The notes beneath the pieces were generated by a model. That model was not told where the DNA came from and searched no databases. It saw only the letters and a list, made by a program, of their open reading frames with translations. This document shows positions 1-4,586 of a DNA stretch of 7,966 bases, piece by piece. Origin of the DNA: an uncultured Porphyromonadaceae bacterium (lineage in GTDB: Bacteria > Bacteroidota > Bacteroidia > Bacteroidales > CAMTPD01). The position numbers and the translations under genes were made by a program. The DNA lies in contig CAMTPD010000044.1 of NCBI GenBank assembly GCA_947074265.1, positions 1 through 7,966 of the forward strand, given 5' to 3'. Each line of letters starts with the position of its first letter. Positions within the stretch are counted from its first letter, which is position 1.

Positions 1-52
1 GAGATCTCCACCAGGCCGTACACTCTTTCCCTACACGACGCTCTTCCGATCT
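1..52 (+). other. Illumina sequencing adapter (assembly artefact)
   Basis: Bases 20-52 match the whole 33-nt Illumina Read 1 sequencing primer, starting ACACTCTTTCCC and ending GCTCTTCCGATCT. Bases 1-11 match the end of the P5 oligo, GAGATCTACAC, with one mismatch at base 8 (C for A). The eight bases between (12-19, CAGGCCGT) sit exactly where a dual-index i5 barcode belongs. This is library adapter retained at a contig end, not biology. Its orientation means the insert begins at base 53, so any gene crossing this point is cut artificially. Confidence 0.97.
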
Positions 53-146
53 TATGCGGGTTGTACAAAAGGGCTAACTCCTGAAATGAATAACTACGGC
101 ACACAAATGCCGGTTCTGACTTTGCTGTTAATGTTGCGTGGTTCAT
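53..146 (-). CDS. DUF4248 family protein, N-terminus only (cut by contig end)
   Basis: A leftward reading frame opens with ATG at 146 and stays open for 31 codons until it hits the adapter. The peptide ends with the stretch FVCRSYSFQELALLYNPH (residues 14-31), which I recognise as the N-terminal signature of DUF4248 (pattern F-x-x-R-S-Y-x-x-x-E-L-A-x-L-Y-x-P). The function of this roughly 70-100-residue Bacteroidales family is unknown. It is commonly encoded beside an HU-like protein gene and a cell-wall hydrolase gene, as here at 1250-2217, which supports the call. The frame is too short for ordinary gene finders because the 3' part is missing. A Bacteroidota-like promoter lies 21 bp upstream. 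The family assignment rests on memory of the motif; a profile search against PF14053 would settle it. Confidence 0.75.
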
Positions 147-167
147 GTTATTTGTCTGTTTTTTATT

Positions 168-199
168 TAAATATACGAAATAAAAACTTAACAATCAAG
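168..199 (-). promoter_or_regulatory. candidate promoter of the DUF4248 gene
   Basis: Read on the minus strand, TATATTTA (175-168) matches seven of eight positions of the Bacteroidota -7 consensus TAnnTTTG. CTTG (199-196), 20 bp upstream, fits the -33 element TTTG in three of four bases. The start codon of the DUF4248 gene is 21 bp downstream, giving a short leader typical of the phylum. This is a motif match only. Confidence 0.4.
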
Positions 200-267
200 C
201 ATATACACCAACAAAACACCTACAAACAAACTCATAAACAGGATATTACAACACGGATTCTTTTATC

Positions 268-316
268 AAAAAACGTCTTCAATGAAAACGAAATTCTGTT
301 TTCATTGAAGACGTTT
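268..316 (-). terminator. 19-bp perfect hairpin with U-run, likely terminator of the toxin-antitoxin operon
   Basis: AAACGTCTTCAATGAAAAC (271-289) is the exact reverse complement of 298-316, with an 8-nt loop (290-297). Read leftward, the stem ends in a run of six T (273-268, three of them paired), as expected of an intrinsic terminator for transcripts coming from the toxin gene. Read rightward, only TTT follows the stem. It lies 122 bp beyond the toxin stop codon and about 70 bp upstream of the candidate DUF4248 promoter, so it would insulate the two leftward units. A miniature repeat element is the alternative. Confidence 0.6.
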
Positions 317-342
317 GTACGTTTTCGTCGAAGATGCGTTTT

Positions 343-359
343 CGTTTTCAATGAAAACG
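343..359. repeat. palindrome CGTTTTCA-A-TGAAAACG
   Basis: Two perfectly complementary 8-bp arms (343-350 and 352-359) are separated by one base, so this is a DNA palindrome rather than a useful RNA hairpin. The 10-mer AATGAAAACG at 350-359 also occurs at 281-290 inside the neighbouring hairpin, and CGTTTTC recurs at 320 and 337. The whole 271-360 stretch is therefore built from one repeated motif. The role is unknown. Confidence 0.55.
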
Positions 360-437
360 TTTCGAGTCTACTACACTGTCCATACCTCTATAGTTTCACC
401 GGAAAACGAACCGAAAAAAATATCATTTCTCAATCTT

Positions 438-713
438 CTATTTTTGGGTATAATGATATCTCATAGAAAAGACAAATACCTCTATCGTTTCATCATCGAC
501 AGAGTAGACAAGACGATGCTCTGCAGTTATCCTCCTCGACCATTTACCGGCCAAAGCATATTTTAATGGCTCCGGCTTTCCAATTCCTTCATAAGGATGA
601 GTTGCTATATCACTAAGTAGAGCTGCTATTTTTTTAAGAACAGTTTTGTTTCCACTTTGGGAGAAGTAAACATACTCTTTACGTGCCTGCTCAGACAGTT
701 TTATTCTGTACAT
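438..713 (-). CDS. yoeB: Txe/YoeB family toxin (ribosome-dependent mRNA endonuclease)
   Basis: This 91-aa protein is a RelE-superfamily toxin of the YoeB branch, which enters the ribosomal A site and cleaves mRNA, halting translation until the partner antitoxin binds it. The family signature is clear: GIGKPEPLK at 43-51, then GKWSRRITAEHRLVY at 56-70, and RYHY at 85-88. By alignment from memory to E. coli YoeB (84 aa; catalytic E46, R65, H83, Y84), the matching residues are E48, R67, H87 and Y88, so the active site looks intact. The start codon at 713 lies inside the end of the antitoxin gene (13-bp overlap), which implies translational coupling and a fixed antitoxin-first order. Only three residues follow RYHY. 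No frameshift or truncation is seen, so the toxin is probably functional. Confidence 0.93.
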   Translation of the reverse strand: MYRIKLSEQARKEYVYFSQSGNKTVLKKIAALLSDIATHPYEGIGKPEPLKYALAGKWSRRITAEHRLVYSVDDETIEVFVFSMRYHYTQK

Positions 714-991
714 AACGCTCTATTAAGAAAATCGTCCAAGCTTTCACCTTCTTTTTGATCGAGACAATCTCCATTCTTTATATCTTCCTCACCTTGACGT
801 ATAGCTTTCATCGTAGCTGTAGACGACATTAAATATTCTGTTTCCTTTAACGAATTGTACTCATCTAAAGAAATCATTACGACTCCTTTTCCATTTCCCC
901 GATTCACAATTACAGTTTCACAATCGTCAATCACTGAGTCTATATAACCTTTCAGATTGGTTCTTAGATCGGTATAATTTGCAGTTCTCAT
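701..991 (-). CDS. yefM: YefM/Phd family antitoxin
   Basis: This 96-aa protein (100 aa from the alternative ATG at 1003) is the antitoxin and transcriptional repressor partner of the downstream YoeB toxin. The N-terminal DNA-binding and dimerisation part begins MRTANYTDLRTNLKGYID, and VIVNRGNGKGVVMISLDEY is the typical core of the family. The following NSLKETEYLMSS matches the start of the toxin-binding tail in E. coli YefM (NSLEETAYLL). The acidic C-terminal third is expected to be flexible and to wrap the toxin. I chose the ATG at 991 because relatives start in this way and because the apparent promoter lies only about 11 bp before the ATG at 1003, leaving almost no leader. The gene overlaps the toxin by 13 bp. 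Operator-like palindromes precede it. Confidence 0.92.
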   Translation of the reverse strand: MRTANYTDLRTNLKGYIDSVIDDCETVIVNRGNGKGVVMISLDEYNSLKETEYLMSSTATMKAIRQGEEDIKNGDCLDQKEGESLDDFLNRALCTE

Positions 992-1014
992 ATTGTTAGG
1001 CATTTTGTTTCACA

Positions 1015-1043
1015 CAAATATATGTACTTATATGCGTACTCAT
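1015..1043 (-). promoter_or_regulatory. promoter and autoregulatory operator of the yefM-yoeB operon
   Basis: On the minus strand TATATTTG (1022-1015) is a perfect match to the Bacteroidota -7 consensus TAnnTTTG; no good -33 element is visible. Overlapping and upstream of it are two 12-bp palindromes, each with one mismatched pair: ATATGTACTTAT (1020-1031) and ATGCGTACTCAT (1032-1043). Their GTAC centres are exactly 12 bp apart. As I recall, the E. coli YefM-YoeB operator has two TGTACA-core palindromes with the same 12-bp spacing, so this is probably where the antitoxin complex represses its own promoter. Confidence 0.6.
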
Positions 1044-1139
1044 ACAACTTATACCGTTAATTATTCAGTCAAATAGTCTTTTTATAACGCCATTGAGAAT
1101 CGTTGAACTCCTTTTACTCCCCTTTAGCTCCGTTGAGCG

Positions 1140-1169
1140 ATTGCTCCCCTCTACCCCACACTACCTTCG
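1140..1169 (+). promoter_or_regulatory. weak candidate promoter for the HU-like/hydrolase/peptide operon
   Basis: ATTG (1140-1143) and TACCTTCG (1162-1169) approximate the Bacteroidota -33 TTTG and -7 TAnnTTTG elements with an 18-bp spacer. This would give a leader of roughly 75 nt. The surrounding 1080-1170 stretch is pyrimidine-rich with repeated CTCC and GTTGA words. Nothing else definite is seen between the toxin-antitoxin operator and the HU-like gene. Confidence 0.28.
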
Positions 1170-1249
1170 AACTGTGATCAAGCGGGATTCCCGACACATG
1201 GGAGCCGACTCGTCCGATAATACAAACCTCTCAAAAAAATTAAATTAGT

Positions 1250-1684
1250 ATGGCATTAAAGTACAAAACAGTGTGGCGCAAAAACATGCACAAAGATGCT
1301 CCGGCAGATTCGAAATTGGTATACGGATCCACAAAGTCGGCAGGTAAGTATTCGCTCGACCAGTTGAGCTCCGACATCAGCGAGGTAAGCACCGCCAGTG
1401 AGGGCGATATCCGCCTGGTGATCTGCGGGATGGTGCAGATGGTGAAAAAGGCGTTGTTGCGTGGCGAAACCGTGGTGATCGACGGCTTTGGTAATTTTCA
1501 GCTCAAGGCCGGCAGTACGGGTGTTGCCACCGAAGAGGAGTTTAAGGTGCACCTGATGAAACGTCCCAACCTGGTATTTCGCCCATCTCTGTCGATGCAG
1601 GCAATACGCGATCAGGCGAAGTTTGAGCTGATCGAAACTGTAGCCAAAACAGCAGATTGTGACAAACCTCACACAATAGACTAA
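1250..1684 (+). CDS. HU-like DNA-binding protein (HU_HIG / HU-related family)
   Basis: This 144-aa protein belongs to the Bacteroidetes HU-related group (DNABII fold), longer than classical HU (about 90 aa). The N-terminus MALKYKTVWRKNM is typical of the group. The helical dimerisation part spans about 35-75. The HU landmark GFGNFQL is at 79-85, and RPNLVFRPS at 105-113 is the strand returning from the DNA-embracing arm. A charged tail of about 25 residues follows. It probably bends or coats DNA in the cytoplasm, but the biological role of this locus type is unknown. The hydrolase gene starts 2 nt after its stop codon, so the two are almost certainly one transcript and coupled in translation. 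Divergent DUF4248 and downstream hydrolase genes are the usual company of this family. Confidence 0.9.
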   Translation: MALKYKTVWRKNMHKDAPADSKLVYGSTKSAGKYSLDQLSSDISEVSTASEGDIRLVICGMVQMVKKALLRGETVVIDGFGNFQLKAGSTGVATEEEFKVHLMKRPNLVFRPSLSMQAIRDQAKFELIETVAKTADCDKPHTID

Positions 1685-1686
1685 GC

Positions 1687-2217
1687 ATGAAGAAAAAGAA
1701 TCCATTCATCAACAAAAAGACCAAATTCGTGAAGCAGCTGTTTGAGGCTGCTTCCGAAGCGGCAAAAGCATTTGACTTGAATGTATCGATGATCTTGGCA
1801 CAAGCGGCGATCGAATCGGGCTGGGGCGAAAGCGGAATGGCCACAACGTGCAACAACTTTTTCGGGATCATTGCCTGCGGTAAGCCAAACGACTACTGGC
1901 ACGGCGGAAAGAGTTCGCTCACCTCGCGAGGCCTCTGCTTTAGACGCTACCGCACTCCCACCGATAGTTTTATGGATTACGGTCGTTTGCTACGAGTACA
2001 ATATCCGCGCGAGGCAACCCTGTCGTTTCACCCCGAGAGTTTCGCGCAAGCCATCTCGTACAGCGCATACATTACCGAGACAAATGGCGACGACAGACCA
2101 CGCTATCGCAAAATGCTGATCAGTATAGAGCAAGACATTCGCGAAATCATTGCCTTGGAAAACCTCTCAATTTCTGATTTCAGAAAAGATCCTCACTGCG
2201 AAGACGACGCTGCGTAA
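1687..2217 (+). CDS. GH73-type N-acetylglucosaminidase domain protein (peptidoglycan hydrolase)
   Basis: This 176-aa single-domain protein resembles the FlgJ/LytD-type glucosaminidase domain, which cuts the glycan strand of peptidoglycan. The signature ILAQAAIESGWGESGMA (36-52) holds the probable catalytic Glu43. The companion block CNNFFGI follows at 55-61, FRRYRTPTDSFMDYGRLL at 85-102 matches the usual mid-domain motif, and the tyrosine-bearing YSAYITETNGDDRPRYRKML at 125-144 matches the C-terminal part. The basic N-terminus (MKKKNPFINKKTKF) contains no hydrophobic stretch, so there is no visible signal peptide; export would need a partner or lysis. The gene follows the HU-like gene by 2 nt and precedes a tiny membrane peptide. 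In related loci this position usually holds an N-acetylmuramoyl-L-alanine amidase, so this is a replacement by another wall-cutting chemistry. A phage-lysin origin is possible. Confidence 0.88.
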   Translation: MKKKNPFINKKTKFVKQLFEAASEAAKAFDLNVSMILAQAAIESGWGESGMATTCNNFFGIIACGKPNDYWHGGKSSLTSRGLCFRRYRTPTDSFMDYGRLLRVQYPREATLSFHPESFAQAISYSAYITETNGDDRPRYRKMLISIEQDIREIIALENLSISDFRKDPHCEDDAA

Positions 2218-2274
2218 AACAGCCCACGCTTGGTTTATTCTCCTTTTTATTCACCTTAAAACAAAACGTATAAA

Positions 2275-2376
2275 ATGAAAAAACTAAAATCACTCCTCGA
2301 ATTGATCTGGGCTCTCTTGGGACTGATACTAGGCCGCTGTCCCAAATCGCGACCGCCCGACTGCCCCCTGAGGTAA
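2275..2376 (+). CDS. 33-aa hydrophobic small protein
   Basis: A 33-codon frame begins MKKLKSLLELIWALLGLILG and ends RCPKSRPPDCPLR. It has a basic start, one hydrophobic helix (about 7-20) long enough to reach most of the way across a membrane, and a Pro/Cys-rich basic tail with cysteines at 22 and 30. Tiny hydrophobic genes (the 'smalltalk' type) commonly follow the wall hydrolase in this Bacteroidales locus, and this one occupies that slot, although I cannot assign it to that family by sequence. It begins 57 bp after the glucosaminidase stop, and the hairpin terminator starts 1 bp after its own stop, so it is the last gene of the operon. A holin-like, spanin-like or anchoring role is conceivable but unproven. 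It is shorter than common gene-calling cut-offs. Confidence 0.7.
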   Translation: MKKLKSLLELIWALLGLILGRCPKSRPPDCPLR

Positions 2377-2377
2377 C

Positions 2378-2453
2378 GGTTTAAAGCAAACCCCTGCTAT
2401 TTGCGTCGCACTTCAAAAATACGACAGCAAAAGCAGGGGTTCTTGTTTAAACC
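2378..2453. terminator. long multi-stem hairpin terminator between convergent genes
   Basis: Three nested stems share one axis. GGTTTAAA (2378-2385) pairs with TTTAAACC (2446-2453). AACCCCTGCT (2389-2398) pairs with AGCAGGGGTT (2432-2441). TTTGCGTCG (2400-2408) pairs with CGACAGCAAA (2422-2431) with one bulged A. The loop is about 13 nt. The GC-rich core is flanked by T-containing tracts on both sides, and the element lies between the rightward small-protein gene and the leftward PepSY-like gene. It is best read as a bidirectional terminator. Confidence 0.8.
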
Positions 2454-2516
2454 AATTCCTAAAGGATAGAAATACCCTTGTGTGAATACTTAGACAATGT
2501 AGAACCTAGAGAGAAT

Positions 2517-2879
2517 TTAAAATCGAACGGCTTCAAAAGGCTCTTTGAAGTTGTCTACTTTCTGCTCCGGAACTTCTTCTCCCGTAGCCTTGTACAAGCC
2601 AACAACATCTTTGCCATCGACAGTTGTTACCGTAACCTTATAGATCATTGTCTGCTTGTCGACAGCCGCCTCTTTGATCACACAACCTTTGTACTTAACC
2701 TTCACTTTATCAGCCACAGCTTTGGGTAGTTCTACGACTTTAATCTTGGTAAACTGTTCTTGCTGAACAGTGAGAGAGTTGATTGACGAATCAAGCGGAG
2801 CCACATCTACAATCGGGGATGCCTGAGTAGCAAATGTAAATCCCGACAACAACGCAATTGAAACAAAATACTTTTTCAT
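2517..2879 (-). CDS. exported small protein, PepSY-like
   Basis: This 120-aa protein has a clear Sec signal peptide: MKK, then the hydrophobic stretch YFVSIALLSGFTFA, and a probable cleavage site after ATQA (residue 20). The mature part (about 100 aa) contains VVELPKAVADKVKVKYKGCVIKEA (48-71) followed by YKVTVTTVDGKDVVGLYKATGEEV (80-103). This layout, an LP-x-x-V helix leading to a K-Y-x-G turn and then two beta strands with a D-G-K turn, resembles Bacteroidota PepSY-like (BLIP-related) periplasmic domains. Members are usually of unknown function; PepSY domains in general have been proposed to inhibit proteases or modulate envelope signalling. There is no lipobox. The gene stands alone, converging on the terminator at 2378-2453, with a 14-bp palindrome 49 bp upstream of its start. 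The export call is firm; the family call is moderate. Confidence 0.8.
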   Translation of the reverse strand: MKKYFVSIALLSGFTFATQASPIVDVAPLDSSINSLTVQQEQFTKIKVVELPKAVADKVKVKYKGCVIKEAAVDKQTMIYKVTVTTVDGKDVVGLYKATGEEVPEQKVDNFKEPFEAVRF

Positions 2880-2928
2880 AACTGTCTTTTTAAGGGTTTA
2901 GAAATTCTATGTGTTTAGAACTTTCAAT

Positions 2929-2942
2929 CTTAAACGTTTAAG
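2929..2942. promoter_or_regulatory. perfect 14-bp palindrome CTTAAACGTTTAAG
   Basis: CTTAAACGTTTAAG equals its own reverse complement with no spacer. It sits 49 bp upstream of the PepSY-like start codon, in the place expected of an operator for a dimeric regulator. No regulator gene adjoins it, so the binding protein is unknown and the role is inferred. Confidence 0.4.
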
Positions 2943-3044
2943 TGATGTTAGGGCCTTATGTCTTTTTAAATGAAAATACCATGCCAAAAACTAGATCTTG
3001 GCTATCCTATGGCGCAAACGCTGCATGTAATCAATAAAAATAAC

Positions 3045-3069
3045 TGAAAACGATTTTTACACGTTTTCA
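3045..3069. repeat. inverted repeat TGAAAACG-9 nt-CGTTTTCA
   Basis: TGAAAACG (3045-3052) and CGTTTTCA (3062-3069) are perfect complementary arms around a 9-nt AT-rich loop. The same two arms form the palindrome at 343-359. It could be a weak RNA hairpin or a protein-binding site; no T-run follows on the plus strand, so it is a poor terminator. Confidence 0.45.
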
Positions 3070-3252
3070 CGAAACCATCGGAAAATGTGGTATTCTACGT
3101 TGCGCTGTGGCATCAACATGTGGCAAAAATCACCAACTAAAAACAAATACGTATATTGTATAACTTATAAACATTCTGGCCTTAATAGCAGTTATAAAAC
3201 TGGAAAAGACTCGATATACCATTATTGCAAATCATTAAATTAAAACAGTAAT

Positions 3253-4470
3253 ATGAATATCACTACCGAAAACTTTATTTTCATAGGCTCTATCCTATTA
3301 TTTATAAGCGTTCTTGCCGGAAGAACTTCATATAAATTCGGAGTTCCCACTCTTATCTTATTCTTAGGTATTGGAATGTTGGCCGGTTCGGAAGGGATTG
3401 GTGGTATTTATTTTGACAATCCTTCAATTGCGCAATTTATAGGTATCGTGGCACTTAATGTTATCTTGTTTTCAGGTGGACTTGAAACTAAAATGAGTAG
3501 TATAAAGCCTGTACTAAAACAGGGTGTCATGCTTTCTACAGTCGGTGTGCTCATCACCGCCGTTACATTGGCTCTGTTTATATTCTGGCTTACAGATTTT
3601 ACTATTTATGAAAGCTTACTTCTTGGTAGCATTGTTTCTTCGACCGATGCTGCTGCCGTATTCTCTATTTTGCGTGCAAAAAACCTGAACTTAAGAGATA
3701 ATTTACGACCTACTCTCGAACTTGAAAGTGGTAGTAATGACCCCATGGCTTATATTCTTACTATATCTTGTATTGCCTTGGTGCAGCATCAAGATGGTGG
3801 TTTCGGATCAATATTCGTACATTTCATATTACAAATGCTGATTGGCGCAGCAACCGGTTTTCTGTTTGGTCTTGGTAGCAAGTTTCTGCTTCAACGCTTA
3901 AAATTAGGTATTGAAGGATTATACCCGGTATTGGTAATCTCTCTGATGTTTATCACTTTCTCATTTACGGACCTTATCAATGGTAATGGCTTTTTGGCAA
4001 TATACATTGCTGCCGTATACCTTGGCAATCAAGCATTTCCTCAAAAAGAAGAAATCTTTAAAATGTTTGATGGCATGGCTTGGCTCATGCAAATCATCCT
4101 TTTCCTTACGTTGGGCTTGCTGGTGTTCCCGTCGTATATTGTACCTGTCATGGGTATTGGATTACTTATTGCCGTATTTCAAATGTTTGTGGCACGTCCG
4201 CTGAGTGTATTCGTTGCCCTTGCTCCGTTTAAGATGTCTTTGAACAGACGTCTTTACATTTCCTGGGTTGGATTGCGTGGTGCTGTCCCTATTGTTTTTG
4301 CAACTTATCCCTTGATTGCGGGAGTAGATAAAGCTCAAATGATATTCAACATCGTTTTTTTCATTTCTGTAACATCGGTTCTTATTCAGGGGACAACTTT
4401 AGGACTCGTAGCCCGCTGGCTTGGCATGATCGAAAAAAATAACGTAATCAAGCAAAGCCACCCTGAATAG
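3253..4470 (+). CDS. CPA1-type cation/proton antiporter (NhaP2/CvrA-like), membrane domain only
   Basis: This 405-aa inner-membrane protein should exchange K+ (or Na+) for H+, serving ion and pH balance. It is hydrophobic throughout, with about 12 predicted segments. Family landmarks are FGVPTLILFLGIGMLAGSEG (29-48), ILFSGGLETK (71-80), SSTDAAAVFSILR (129-141), ELESGSNDPMAY (156-167) with the CPA1 Asn-Asp pair N162-D163 that forms the ion site, and VGLRGAVPIVFATYPL (339-354) with the conserved Arg342. Bacteroidetes potassium/proton antiporters of this type are, from memory, about 490 aa with a C-terminal RCK_C/TrkA-C domain. This one stops 15 residues after the last membrane segment (GLVARWLG), so that cytosolic regulatory domain is absent. 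I see no remnant of it in the 116 bp that follow, so this looks like a naturally short form. It is transcribed alone. Confidence 0.9.
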   Translation: MNITTENFIFIGSILLFISVLAGRTSYKFGVPTLILFLGIGMLAGSEGIGGIYFDNPSIAQFIGIVALNVILFSGGLETKMSSIKPVLKQGVMLSTVGVLITAVTLALFIFWLTDFTIYESLLLGSIVSSTDAAAVFSILRAKNLNLRDNLRPTLELESGSNDPMAYILTISCIALVQHQDGGFGSIFVHFILQMLIGAATGFLFGLGSKFLLQRLKLGIEGLYPVLVISLMFITFSFTDLINGNGFLAIYIAAVYLGNQAFPQKEEIFKMFDGMAWLMQIILFLTLGLLVFPSYIVPVMGIGLLIAVFQMFVARPLSVFVALAPFKMSLNRRLYISWVGLRGAVPIVFATYPLIAGVDKAQMIFNIVFFISVTSVLIQGTTLGLVARWLGMIEKNNVIKQSHPE

Positions 4471-4538
4471 GTGAATATATTTAAATAAAAATCCGCTATC
4501 CTGTTAAAACAAAAACCTTTAGATTCATGATAGGTTGA

Positions 4539-4575
4539 TATTAGAAACAAAGCACCTTATTACGAATTTCTAATA
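4539..4575 (+). promoter_or_regulatory. 9-bp inverted repeat just before the fimbrillin start codon
   Basis: TATTAGAAA (4539-4547) and TTTCTAATA (4567-4575) are perfect complements with a 19-nt loop; the right arm ends 11 nt before the ATG at 4587. In mRNA it could form a weak hairpin close to the ribosome-binding region, or in DNA be a regulator site. No strong -7/-33 pair is visible in the 116-bp spacer; TATATTTA at 4476-4483 is the best single match. Confidence 0.4.
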
Positions 4576-4586
4576 GGATATATGTT

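Larger units (their letters stand above)
2880..3252. other. 373-bp gene-free divergent intergenic region
   Basis: This AT-rich spacer separates the leftward PepSY-like gene from the rightward antiporter gene, so it should hold a promoter for each. I found no convincing TAnnTTTG/TTTG pair for either, no RNA gene and no credible small coding frame. It does contain a perfect 14-bp palindrome (2929-2942), an 8-bp-stem hairpin (3045-3069) and a TGTGGCA direct repeat (3106-3112 and 3119-3125), listed separately where worthwhile. Confidence 0.6.

Noticed and set aside
271..359. Repeat cluster considered as a CRISPR array or invertible promoter
   Set aside because: Units are inverted, unevenly spaced and have no unique spacers, and no cas or invertase gene is present; a terminator plus palindrome explains it better.
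86..466. 126-codon rightward open frame
   Set aside because: It runs through the antisense of the DUF4248 start, its promoter and the 19-bp hairpin, and has low-complexity N/K/T/Q-rich composition with no family likeness. An AT-rich chance frame is more likely.
1256..1705. 149-codon leftward open frame opposite the HU-like gene
   Set aside because: It is the complementary shadow of a clear HU-like gene; its peptide is rich in H, Q and C with no recognisable motif.
1542..1902. Two leftward open frames opposite the hydrolase start
   Set aside because: Both are antisense to the strongly recognisable GH73 coding region and show no family similarity.
2478..2729. 83-codon rightward open frame
   Set aside because: It lies antisense to the signal-peptide-bearing PepSY-like gene and shows no family features.
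2880..3252. Possible small RNA or tRNA gene in the divergent spacer
   Set aside because: No cloverleaf, CCA end, conserved RNA core or T-run-terminated hairpin could be found by eye.
3980..4204. 74-codon open frame inside the antiporter gene
   Set aside because: It is a +1/+2 shadow of the antiporter membrane region, and the main frame carries all the conserved motifs.
4539..4575. Inverted repeat considered as ends of a phase-variable invertible promoter
   Set aside because: Only 19 bp lie between the arms, too little for a whole promoter, and no site-specific recombinase is encoded in the window.
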